From positions 2,666,001 through 2,730,000 of the forward strand of contig NZ_CP117879.1 in NCBI RefSeq assembly GCF_028736155.1: 64,000 nt of DNA, in the 5' to 3' direction. The stretch comes from Flavobacterium sp. KACC 22763. GTDB taxonomy: Bacteria; Bacteroidota; Bacteroidia; Flavobacteriales; Flavobacteriaceae. Position numbers and translations under genes: made by a program. A model generated the notes under the pieces. The model searched no databases and was not told the DNA's origin. It saw only the letters and a program-made list of their open reading frames with translations. Positions 25,687-32,933 of the stretch are shown here, piece after piece. Numbering within the stretch: position 1 is the first letter of the stretch; every line of letters starts with the position of its first letter.

Positions 25687-25707
25687 AATTCCATTTATTT
25701 GAAGATG

Positions 25708-25769
25708 CAAATATACCTAAAAAAGACAAATATATACCAAATAAGAATCGTAAAAACGGTATAATTTTG
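25708..25769. promoter_or_regulatory. Divergent promoters between araC-type regulator and aldo/keto reductase
   Basis: Minus-strand TATATTTG elements at 25708-25715 and 25727-25734 point to the AraC gene. Plus-strand TAATTTTG at 25762-25769 points to the reductase gene. Confidence 0.6.
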
Positions 25770-25802
25770 CCTCATCAATTTTAAACATAAAAAATCACAA
25801 TC

Positions 25803-26789
25803 ATGGAATATAGAAAACTAGGCAACTCAGAACTTGAATTATCAGCTATTACTTATGGTGCATTTGCCATTGGAGGAACCATGTGGGGCGGAACTGAAAA
25901 GAAAGATTCAATAGCATCTGTTCAAGCTTCAATTGACCACGGTGTTACCACAATCGATACCGCTCCTTTTTACGGATTTGGTCTAAGCGAAGAAATGATC
26001 GGCGAAGCTATAAAACCTTATGATCGTTCTAAAATTCAATTACTTACTAAATTTGGTTTGGTTTGGGACGGAAGTAATAACGGAAAAGGTGATTTCTTTT
26101 TCGATGCTGACGACAACGGTAAAAAAGTGCCCGTATATAAATATTCATCAAAAGCAAACGTAATTAAAGAAGTTGAAGAAAGCTTAAAACGTCTTCAAAC
26201 CGATTATATCGATTTATTGCAAATTCACTGGCCAGACTCGACAACGCCAATTTCTGAAACAATGGAAGCTGTTGAAACGCTAATCCAACAAGGAAAAATA
26301 AGAGCGTTTGGAGTAAGCAATTATAATGTGGCTCAAATTCAGGAAGCACAAAAAACGATTCAAGTGGCTTCAAATCAAGTGGCATACAGTATGCTGAACC
26401 GTAAAATTGAAGAAGAACTAATTCCTTTCACAGTTGCAGAAAACATCGGAATCATTGCTTATAGTCCAATGGAAAGAGGTTTATTGACTGGAAAATATTT
26501 CACCGACAGTAAATTAAAAGAAAACGATCATAGAAACGGCTATTTCAATCAGTTTGATCTTCAAAAAGTAAAAACTTTAGTTGAAGAATTAACTTCTTTA
26601 GCACATGCAAAAGAAGCAAGTTTATCGCAATTAGTATTACGCTGGACATCTTTACAAAAAGGAATTGCAATTGTTCTAGCAGGAGCAAGAAACGCAGAAC
26701 AAGCCATTTCAAATGCCAAAACAATGAATTTCGATTTATCAGCTTCAGAATTGGAATTCATCAATCAAGCAATTGCTAAAATAAAATAA
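25803..26789 (+). CDS. Aldo/keto reductase
   Basis: A 328-aa NADPH-dependent oxidoreductase with the AKR barrel. The catalytic residues appear in order: Asp in TIDTAPFYGFG with Tyr four residues on (about residues 52-58), Lys in QLLTKFG (about 83), and His in DLLQIHWPD (about 140). The cofactor-phosphate region near the C-terminus (VLAGARNAEQ) is typical of the YajO/Tas-like branch. It is divergently transcribed from an AraC regulator, which suggests induction by a sugar-like or aldehyde signal, perhaps also controlling the quinone reductase genes downstream. Confidence 0.93.
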   Translation: MEYRKLGNSELELSAITYGAFAIGGTMWGGTEKKDSIASVQASIDHGVTTIDTAPFYGFGLSEEMIGEAIKPYDRSKIQLLTKFGLVWDGSNNGKGDFFFDADDNGKKVPVYKYSSKANVIKEVEESLKRLQTDYIDLLQIHWPDSTTPISETMEAVETLIQQGKIRAFGVSNYNVAQIQEAQKTIQVASNQVAYSMLNRKIEEELIPFTVAENIGIIAYSPMERGLLTGKYFTDSKLKENDHRNGYFNQFDLQKVKTLVEELTSLAHAKEASLSQLVLRWTSLQKGIAIVLAGARNAEQAISNAKTMNFDLSASELEFINQAIAKIK

Positions 26790-26871
26790 TATTTTAAACA
26801 CATAGAAACATAGTTTTACTTTGTCTATAAAGGCGTTTCACTGCATTAATAAACATAGTCAACATAATCTT

Positions 26872-26971
26872 GTTATTCCGAGGAACGAGGAATCTCCACA
26901 AGTAACTCCGCACGGTGAGTTGCCAATCTTTGTAGAGCTTCTCGCGGAGATTCCTCGTTCCTCAGAATGAC
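26872..26971. repeat. Long hairpin repeat, family A variant
   Basis: Arms GTTATTCCGAGGAACGAGGA and TCCTCGTTCCTCAGAATGAC are inverted around a core that contains GCCAATCTTTGTAGAGCTTC, the same core as in the copies at 30185, 36110 and 54698 although the arms differ. Confidence 0.85.
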
Positions 26972-27086
26972 AAACTTTGTGAACTATGTGTTAGAAACCA
27001 GTTTCTTTCCATTCTCTTTTCCAGAAAAAAAATTCTACGTTTCTATGTGTTAAAAAAAATCTCAAAAATTAAATAAATAGAATTTG

Positions 27087-27173
27087 GGCGTGTCCCTCCG
27101 GGTCGGGCTTTCGGCTATATTTTTTACTCCATTTCATTACGCAAAAAGATACCGCCTCTATCCCTCACGCATC
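27087..27173. repeat. GC-rich dispersed intergenic element
   Basis: Starts GGGCGTGTCCCTCCGGGTCG, continues GGGCTTTCGGCTATATTTTT and ends CTATCCCTCACGC. Its GC content stands out from the surroundings. A diverged relative with the GTCGGGCT and CTATCCCTC parts lies at 38911-38950. From general knowledge this type is widespread in flavobacterial intergenic DNA. Confidence 0.65.
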
Positions 27174-27199
27174 CATTTTCATAAGAAATAACAATAAAA

Positions 27200-27805
27200 A
27201 TGAAAAAGATATTTATAATTAACGGCGGACAAAAATTCGCACATTCAGGAGGACAATTTAATAAAACTGTTCAAGACTGGACAACTGAATTTCTTTCTAA
27301 AAACAACGATTACGAAATAAAAACAACTCATATTGAAGACGAAATAGATCTTCAAAAAGAAGTAGAAAAATTCGTTTGGGCAGATGTAATCATCTATCAT
27401 ACACCTGTTTGGTGGTTTCAAATTCCGAATCTTTTCAAAAAATATATCGATGATGTTTTTACGCAAGGACACAACAACGGAATCTATAAAAACGACGGAA
27501 GAAGCCGTGTAAATCCTGATATCAACTACGGAACTGGCGGACTTCTACACGGGCGCAAATACATGCTCACCACGAGCTGGAATGCACCTGCAACCGCTTT
27601 TACACTTCCAGGAGAGTTCTTTGAAGAAACTTCTGTCGATGACGGCGTAATGTTTGGCTTCCATAAAATGAACAAATTTACTGGAATGGAAAAACTAAAC
27701 GGATTCCATTTTCATGATGTAGAAAAAGGCGCAACACCAGAAAATATTATTATCTTTAAAGAACAATACGCCAAACACCTAGAGCAAACCTTTAAAAACT
27801 TATAA
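27200..27805 (+). CDS. NAD(P)H quinone oxidoreductase, MdaB-like
   Basis: A 201-aa flavodoxin-fold reductase that transfers two electrons from NADPH to quinones, protecting against redox cycling. Visible family features are IFIINGGQKFAHSGGQFN (FMN phosphate region, about residues 4-21), DVIIYHTPVWWFQIPNLFKKY (about 62-82) and SWNAPATAFT (about 123-132). It is followed 2 bp later by a small monooxygenase gene, a natural partner since MdaB and YgiN interconvert quinol and quinone. Confidence 0.92.
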   Translation: MKKIFIINGGQKFAHSGGQFNKTVQDWTTEFLSKNNDYEIKTTHIEDEIDLQKEVEKFVWADVIIYHTPVWWFQIPNLFKKYIDDVFTQGHNNGIYKNDGRSRVNPDINYGTGGLLHGRKYMLTTSWNAPATAFTLPGEFFEETSVDDGVMFGFHKMNKFTGMEKLNGFHFHDVEKGATPENIIIFKEQYAKHLEQTFKNL

Positions 27806-27807
27806 TT

Positions 27808-28086
27808 ATGATTTCGATTACCGCAATTTTAAAAAGTAAACCAGAACATTTAGTTGAAATTAAAAATATGCTTACTCATCTAGTTACTGAAACAAGAAAA
27901 GAAGCTGCATGTATTCGTTACGATTTACATACTTCTGACAATGTTTTTATTCTTTGGGAAGAATGGAAAGATCAACCAGGATTAGATCTGCATAATACCC
28001 AATCTTACTTGCAAGAATTTATCAAAAAAACCGAACACCTAGTTTCAAGCCCGATTCAGGTTTACAAAACAGAACAGATTCTCTAA
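27808..28086 (+). CDS. Putative quinol monooxygenase (ABM domain, YgiN-like)
   Basis: A 92-aa single ABM-domain protein: ISITAILKSKPEHLVEIKNML, then TRKEAACIRYDLHTSDNVFILWEEWKD, then the C-terminal helix and TEHLVSSPIQVY. It forms dimeric ferredoxin-like barrels and oxidises quinols or similar compounds without a cofactor. It overlaps the same transcript as the MdaB-like gene (2-bp gap). The ACIRYDLH variant of the usual GCxxY segment keeps the Cys and Tyr. Confidence 0.88.
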   Translation: MISITAILKSKPEHLVEIKNMLTHLVTETRKEAACIRYDLHTSDNVFILWEEWKDQPGLDLHNTQSYLQEFIKKTEHLVSSPIQVYKTEQIL

Positions 28087-28095
28087 AGGTTTTTC

Positions 28096-28194
28096 GCCAC
28101 GAATTCACGAATTTATTTTTCAAAATCTATACGCAAAGGATTTAAAATAATTCGTGACTCGAGCGATAGCGAACAGGCGAAGCAATTCGTGGCT
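28096..28194. repeat. GCCACGAATTC-type inverted repeat carrying the 27-bp unit
   Basis: The left arm is GCCACGAATTCACGAATT. The right arm would be its inverse, but the 27-bp unit (28158-28184) interrupts it exactly between ATTCGTGA and ATTCGTGGC. An uninterrupted right arm is seen at 24815-24834. Confidence 0.8.
28158..28184 (+). repeat. 27-bp nested unit, copy 2
   Basis: CTCGAGCGATAGCGAACAGG followed by CGAAGCA. Identical to the copy at 30204-30230 and three mismatches or so from 7064-7090, yet sitting in a different host repeat. Confidence 0.85.
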
Positions 28195-28202
28195 ATAAAA
28201 AA

Positions 28203-28910
28203 CTACTTTATCCCTCCAAATGCTCCAAAACACATATTTTTGTGTAAAATTTCGACTTTTGAAAAACCTACTTTTTTCATCAAATCCAATTGATAATTCA
28301 TAGATCTTGGCGAATCTTCTTTTTCGATATAATCCAAAACTTTCTGACGGTACTCCGCCCCTCCTATTCCTTCTAAATACTCGCCGTAACGCTGCCAAGT
28401 ATATTCGTTTAATAATTCCGTATCCTGCGTTATTAAATCAGAAATCATCAAACAGCCACCTGGCTTCAACAATTTAAATAATTTTGTAAAAGTCGTTTCC
28501 CAATCGTTATCATCACGCAAATGATGCAAAACTGCACCTGCCAAGATAATATCAAAACTATTTTCTTCTAAATCTATTTCTCGAATATCACCTTGTTTGA
28601 TTTCAACTTTTCCTTTTGTTTCTGCTGAAACTCTTTTAAAAGCACGATTCAACATTGGCAAACTCAAATCGACCAAAGTGCAATTCAAGTTTGGCGCTTT
28701 AGATAGCATTTTTAAAGTATAATTACCAGCTCCGCAACCCACATCCAAAATAGTTACAGCATTTGGTACAATGCGTTTTGAAGCTTCCGTTATTAATTCT
28801 AAAGAAATAGTGGCGTCAATTGTGGCAACTTGTCCTGTCTCTAAATTTGAAAATCGTTCGACATCATTGTCAAATCTTTCTTTGATTTCTTCAATAGTTG
28901 ATTTTTTCAT
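28203..28910 (-). CDS. Class I SAM-dependent methyltransferase
   Basis: A 235-aa methylase with the Rossmann SAM site TILDVGCGAGNYTLKML (about residues 54-70), acidic loop TLVDLSLPMLNRA (about 79-91), and FDIILAGAVLHHLRDDNDW (motif IV, about 119-137). The C-terminal part gives no specific substrate clue. A small-molecule or quinone methylase is likely. It is transcribed alone; the promoter side is filled with a hairpin repeat. Confidence 0.87.
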   Translation of the reverse strand: MKKSTIEEIKERFDNDVERFSNLETGQVATIDATISLELITEASKRIVPNAVTILDVGCGAGNYTLKMLSKAPNLNCTLVDLSLPMLNRAFKRVSAETKGKVEIKQGDIREIDLEENSFDIILAGAVLHHLRDDNDWETTFTKLFKLLKPGGCLMISDLITQDTELLNEYTWQRYGEYLEGIGGAEYRQKVLDYIEKEDSPRSMNYQLDLMKKVGFSKVEILHKNMCFGAFGGIK

Positions 28911-29216
28911 AGTCTTTGTTTTTTTTTTAATCTCTCGCAGATCAAGCAGATTGAGCTAATCTTTTTGCTATTATATGATTGGGATATTATTATGATTAAG
29001 ATGATTTATCTAAAATTAATAATCTGCTTTATCTGCTCAATCTGCGAGAGACCTATTTTGCTTTAAAAAGTTATATTTTTTTTTGTTAAGAGTTATTCGT
29101 TACAACTTTCACTTTTAACGTTTCACATCTAACATTTAACTAAAAACCAAAACTACCTCTTTCATAAATACCTTAAAAATACTATTTTTATCAATTAATA
29201 ATACTTTTAAAGTATC
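28911..29216. other. Intergenic region between methyltransferase and LysR genes
   Basis: 306 bp. It contains the CTCTCGCAGAT hairpin repeat and then an AT-rich stretch that must hold both divergent promoters. No small gene is seen. Confidence 0.6.
28931..29051. repeat. CTCTCGCAGAT-type long inverted repeat
   Basis: The left arm TCTCTCGCAGATCAAGCAG and the right arm TCTGCTCAATCTGCGAGAGA are inverted over a roughly 75-bp AT-rich centre. A related copy lies at 31791-31878. Confidence 0.8.
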
Positions 29217-30104
29217 ATGGAATTACGTCATCTAAAATATTTTTTGGCTGTAGCCGAAGAACTGAACTTTACCAAAGCTTCAGAAAAACTCTTTATTTCT
29301 CAACCTCCATTAAGCCGACAAATTGCAGAACTGGAAGAAGAACTCCAAGCAAAGCTTTTTATCAGAAATAATAAAAAAGTAGAACTAACTGAAGCAGGTA
29401 AATATTTTAAAGAAGAAGTTACAGCGATTTTTCAGAATCTAGAACGCATTTCTGTAAAAACAAAAAAGATTGCAGAAAATGTCTCTGGAGAATTCAGGAT
29501 CGCTTATATCAGTTCGATATATTCTGCTGTGATTTCAGATTTAATCAAACATCTAAAGGCGCAATTTCCGTATGTAAATTTCAAACTTTTTGAGATTTCT
29601 ACCACCAAACAAATTGACGCTTTAGAACAAGGAAAAATCGAAATGGGAATTATTCGATCGCCTATTCAATCACCCAAAATAAAATCGCATTTATGGTTTA
29701 AAGATGGTTTTTCATTGGTTTACAATAAAAAATTCATTCAGATAAAAACTGAAAATGAAATTGTAAAACTGAAAGACGAAACGTTTGTATTTTTCAATAA
29801 AGATTACGCTCCGCATTATCATGAAGTTTTATTGGAATTGTGTGCCTTTTATGATTTTACACCACAGATCGTACACGAAGCCAATAACATCAACTCCATC
29901 GTGCAATTGGTCAAAAACGGATTGGGAATTTCGATTGTTCCTTCAAATATTGCCAAAAATAATCAAGATTCTGAAATTGGTTTTATTGAATTGAAAAAGG
30001 TTAATCTATATACAAATGTCTCGTTAATTACATCAAAAGATGATCATTCTAAGATTACTCGATCTGCAGTTGATTTTTTATTGACGAAGAAGAGTTCTCG
30101 TTAA
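29217..30104 (+). CDS. LysR-family transcriptional regulator
   Basis: A 295-aa regulator. The N-terminal winged HTH is canonical: MELRHLKYFLAVAEELNFTK, with ASEKLFISQPPLSRQIAELE (about residues 1-42). The rest is a periplasmic-binding-protein-like effector domain (from about 90). It belongs to the short BenM/CatM-like side. The neighbours are a divergent methyltransferase and a DUF2130 gene, so the regulated target is not obvious; LysR proteins often control the divergent gene. Confidence 0.92.
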   Translation: MELRHLKYFLAVAEELNFTKASEKLFISQPPLSRQIAELEEELQAKLFIRNNKKVELTEAGKYFKEEVTAIFQNLERISVKTKKIAENVSGEFRIAYISSIYSAVISDLIKHLKAQFPYVNFKLFEISTTKQIDALEQGKIEMGIIRSPIQSPKIKSHLWFKDGFSLVYNKKFIQIKTENEIVKLKDETFVFFNKDYAPHYHEVLLELCAFYDFTPQIVHEANNINSIVQLVKNGLGISIVPSNIAKNNQDSEIGFIELKKVNLYTNVSLITSKDDHSKITRSAVDFLLTKKSSR

Positions 30105-30184
30105 GTTTTGATTTTTTAATCTCGCAAAGTCGCAGAGACGCAAAGTTTTTTTTAAAAATTGGCTAATGGTTATATGCAAAGTTT

Positions 30185-30309
30185 GTCATTTCGACGAAGG
30201 AGACTCGAGCGATAGCGAACAGGCGAAGCAAATCTCCACGAGAAGCTCTGCAAAGATTGGCTTATAGGAACGGAGCTACTTGCGGAGATTTCTCCTTCGT
30301 CGAAATGAC
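30185..30309. repeat. Long hairpin repeat, family A, with 27-bp unit
   Basis: Arms GTCATTTCGACGAAGGAGA and TCTCCTTCGTCGAAATGAC are exactly inverted at the ends. The 27-bp unit interrupts the left arm at 30204-30230. The core reads CTCTGCAAAGATTGGC. Confidence 0.88.
30204..30230 (+). repeat. 27-bp nested unit, copy 3
   Basis: Identical to the copy at 28158-28184, here between GAAGGAGA and AATCTCCAC of a family A hairpin repeat. Confidence 0.85.
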
Positions 30310-30472
30310 ATACTATATGGATAATTTGGTAAAAGAAAAAAACTTTACGTCTTAGCGTCTTCGTGGCATATAAAAAATTCGTTACAAATTAGTACAGAAA
30401 TCCACATCATAAAAAGAGAACTTTTAAATATCTTAGCAAATTCAAATTCTACAATAAAAATTTCAATATAAA

Positions 30473-31762
30473 ATGGCTGAGCAATCTTCAATTCAGTGTC
30501 CAAACTGCGGAACTCCTATCGATGTAAATGATGTTTTAAAACATCAATTGGAAGATAGCATTCGTAAAGAATTCCAGCAAAAAGCTAATATTCAAAACCG
30601 TGAATTAGAGCTTAAAAACGAACAATTGGATAAAGCCAAAGCCGAATTTGAAGCCAAAAAGAAACAAGAAAATGAACTTTTTGCCGAACGTTTAGAGCGT
30701 GAGAAAAAAACAGCCGAAAAAGAAATCTCCGAAAAACTAAAAGCCAAACTTGAAGAAGAGAACAAAGATCGTTTACTTTTAATGGAGAAAGAACTCTCTG
30801 AAAAATCGGAAAAAATCAGAGAATTAAATAAAATGGAAGGTGAAATCGCCAAATTACAACGCGAAAAACTGGAAATGAAAGATGCCATTCAAGCTGAAGC
30901 CGAAAAGCAATTGAATGCTCAACTGGCTTTGGAACGTGAAAAAATCAGAAAGCAGGAAGACGATAAAAACGAGTTAAAATTTAAAGAACTCCAGAAGCAG
31001 CTTGAAGAACAAAAAAAGCTGACGGAAGAAATGAAACGCAAGCAGGAACAAGGTTCTATGCAATTGCAAGGCGAAATAATGGAATTGGCAATTGAAGAAT
31101 GGCTTGCCAATAACTTCCCTCTTGACAGTATTGATGAAATTAAGAAAGGGGCAAACGGCGCTGACTGTCTTCAAGTTGTAAATACAAGAGAACACCAAAA
31201 CTGCGGTTCTATTTATTACGAAAGCAAAAGAACCAAAGCATTTCAGCCTTCTTGGATTGAGAAATTCAAAAACGATATTAGAACCAAAAGAGCCAATATT
31301 GGGGTTTTGGTTACCGAAGTGATGCCAAACGGAATGGAAAGAATGGGCATGCGCGACGGAATCTGGATTTGTACGTATGAAGAATTTAAAGGTTTGAGCG
31401 CAGTTTTACGCCAATCTTTAATTCAGATCAATCAAGCGGTTCAGGCACAGGAAAACAAAGGCGATAAAATGTCGATGTTATATGATTTCCTTACAAGCAA
31501 CGAATTCCGTTTGCAGATTGAAGGAATTGTAGAAGGTTTCACTCAAATGCAAAGCGACCTAGATTCTGAAAAAAGAGCCATGCAGAGAATCTGGAAACAA
31601 CGCGAAAAACAAATCGAAAAAGTAGTACACAATACACTGGGAATGTATGGTTCTATACGTGGCATTGCTGGAAATGCGGTTCAGAGTGTAAAGGCTTTGG
31701 AATTGGATTTTATTGAAGGCGATGATACTGAAGAGGAAGAAACTAAGGAATTACTTGAGTAA
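30473..31762 (+). CDS. DUF2130 coiled-coil protein with nuclease-like core
   Basis: A 429-aa protein of the DUF2130 family. A short Cys pair (CPNCG, residues 9-13) looks like half a zinc ribbon. Residues about 30-200 are one long charged coiled coil. The conserved core follows: MELAIEEWLANNFP, KKGANGADCLQVV and YYESKRTKAFQPSWIEKF (about 200-270). The Asp plus ESK spacing is what is expected for a PD-(D/E)xK nuclease-type fold. The C-terminal third is helical. Its role is unknown; a DNA- or phage-related function has been guessed for relatives. It is encoded alone. Confidence 0.85.
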   Translation: MAEQSSIQCPNCGTPIDVNDVLKHQLEDSIRKEFQQKANIQNRELELKNEQLDKAKAEFEAKKKQENELFAERLEREKKTAEKEISEKLKAKLEEENKDRLLLMEKELSEKSEKIRELNKMEGEIAKLQREKLEMKDAIQAEAEKQLNAQLALEREKIRKQEDDKNELKFKELQKQLEEQKKLTEEMKRKQEQGSMQLQGEIMELAIEEWLANNFPLDSIDEIKKGANGADCLQVVNTREHQNCGSIYYESKRTKAFQPSWIEKFKNDIRTKRANIGVLVTEVMPNGMERMGMRDGIWICTYEEFKGLSAVLRQSLIQINQAVQAQENKGDKMSMLYDFLTSNEFRLQIEGIVEGFTQMQSDLDSEKRAMQRIWKQREKQIEKVVHNTLGMYGSIRGIAGNAVQSVKALELDFIEGDDTEEEETKELLE

Positions 31763-31790
31763 TTTATTCGTTATTTAAAACATAAAAAAA

Positions 31791-31878
31791 CTCTCGCAGA
31801 TTAAGCAGAAAAAATCCATTTGATCTGTAGAATCTTTGGTAGTAAAAAACATCTGCTCAATCTGTAAAATCTGCGGGA
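31791..31878. repeat. CTCTCGCAGAT-type inverted repeat, copy 2
   Basis: The left arm CTCTCGCAGATTAAGCAG and the right arm ATCTGCTCAATCTGTAAAAT then CTGCGGG are imperfectly inverted. It lies between convergent genes and may help terminate both. Confidence 0.7.
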
Positions 31879-31892
31879 AACAAATAAAATAA

Positions 31893-32666
31893 TTAATCCA
31901 CCTTCTTAAAAACAGCCAATTTCCCAGAAGGATTAGACAAAATCAATTGATTATTTCCAATCGAATAAGTTGTTGTACTTTGCAATGCTTTAGTAAATTC
32001 TCCTTCTTTATTTCCTGAAGGACAAGCCATGAGAGTTGAAAGCACTTTTGAAAATCGAAGCAAATCCTTTTCATAAAAGATCGAACCGCTTATTGCATTA
32101 CAACCGCCATAGCCAGAAAATCTATTCTCTGATGAATTAATTTCAATTCGAGGCATTTCTTTCTGAAAATCTGTTGCAAAAACTTTATATCCATTTAATT
32201 CTTCTAAAACCCAAATATCATGAAGTCTATAATCGGTAATATATTTTCCGCACCCGCTAAGCTTCTTTGTTTCTAATTCTGAATTATTTCTAATTTCGAC
32301 TTTTACGCTATAAGGCGAAATCGCTCCAGACATCGAATCCTGACAATCCAATTGTTGAATCGTAATCGTTGCCGAAGTGGTTTCGTTACGTGCCTGATAC
32401 ATTTTCACATTAGCATCCATTGCTCTAATAGCATCAACGGCTGGAAAAATGATTTTTTCTTTTCCTGGTATTAATGAGGTAAAAACAATTTCCTCATTCC
32501 CTATTTTAATTCCCCAAAACGGCTCGTTTCCTGTTCCTTTAAAATAATATTTTAAATCCTCTTCTGTAGAACTTGTCGAAGTACTTCCGACAGTTTCTTT
32601 ATTTGCAGCCGTTTTACATCCTATTATTAAAAATGAAAACAACAATATTGAAAGTATTTTTTTCAT
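31893..32666 (-). CDS. META domain lipoprotein
   Basis: A 257-aa lipoprotein (signal ILLFSFLIIGC, Cys about residue 17). The first half matches the small COG3650-like domain (YYFKGTGNEPFWGIKIGNEEIVFTSL, about 40-65) that often precedes META. The second half is a META/HslJ domain, with WVLEELNGYKVF, EINSSENRFSGYGGCNAISG and STLMACPSGNKEGEFTKAL. It is probably an envelope stress protein; HslJ relatives are linked to novobiocin resistance. It is transcribed toward the DUF2130 gene with a hairpin repeat between. Confidence 0.9.
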   Translation of the reverse strand: MKKILSILLFSFLIIGCKTAANKETVGSTSTSSTEEDLKYYFKGTGNEPFWGIKIGNEEIVFTSLIPGKEKIIFPAVDAIRAMDANVKMYQARNETTSATITIQQLDCQDSMSGAISPYSVKVEIRNNSELETKKLSGCGKYITDYRLHDIWVLEELNGYKVFATDFQKEMPRIEINSSENRFSGYGGCNAISGSIFYEKDLLRFSKVLSTLMACPSGNKEGEFTKALQSTTTYSIGNNQLILSNPSGKLAVFKKVD

Positions 32667-32779
32667 GAGATTTTAGTTTAAAAAAGTTCTTGCGCATAAA
32701 ATACCTGTAAAATTCTTATGAATTTACAACATTTTTTTGAAATGCTTATTTAGAATCCTTTCAAATTTAAAAAACTAAG

Positions 32780-32835
32780 TACGTAAAAAATCATTCGAAA
32801 TCCGCACTACGTAAAAGATTACGCCAAAATACGTA
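32780..32835. promoter_or_regulatory. Three upstream TACGTA elements of the nirB promoter region
   Basis: TACGTA occurs at 32780, 32808 and 32830, a high density for a 6-bp word. Together with the site at 32874 they suggest multiple binding of the regulator that recognises the TACGTAT heptamers found at the other nitrate genes. Confidence 0.55.
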
Positions 32836-32873
32836 GTAATCAAAACATAATTATTGCTCAAAAAATAACATTA

Positions 32874-32915
32874 TACGTATTTTTATAAGTATAAATACTT
32901 ATATTTGCATAGTAA
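32874..32915 (+). promoter_or_regulatory. nirB promoter with inverted heptamer sites
   Basis: TACGTAT (32874-32880) and ATAAGTA (32885-32891) form a 7-4-7 inverted pair. TACTTAT (32896-32902) then overlaps the -7 element TATATTTG (32900-32907), with a partial ATAGTA half behind it. The centres of the two palindromes are about 23 bp apart, like those at the nitrate reductase gene. Confidence 0.75.
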
Positions 32916-32933
32916 TACTTAATTAAAGAAATC

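Larger units (their letters stand above)
26790..27199. other. Repeat-filled intergenic region
   Basis: 410 bp with no gene. It holds fragments of the ACACATAGAAACATAG-type repeat at both sides, the long hairpin repeat at 26872-26971 and the CG-rich element at 27087-27173. Confidence 0.7.
30105..30472. other. Repeat-filled intergenic region
   Basis: 368 bp with a CGCAAAGTCGCAGAGACGC tract, the family A hairpin at 30185-30309 and a TTAGCGTCTTCGTGGC tract that echoes the first in reverse. No gene is seen. Confidence 0.7.

Noticed and set aside
27087..27173. Possible RNA gene in the GC-rich element
   Set aside because: It matches a dispersed intergenic repeat type with a diverged relative at 38911; no conserved RNA fold I could recognise.
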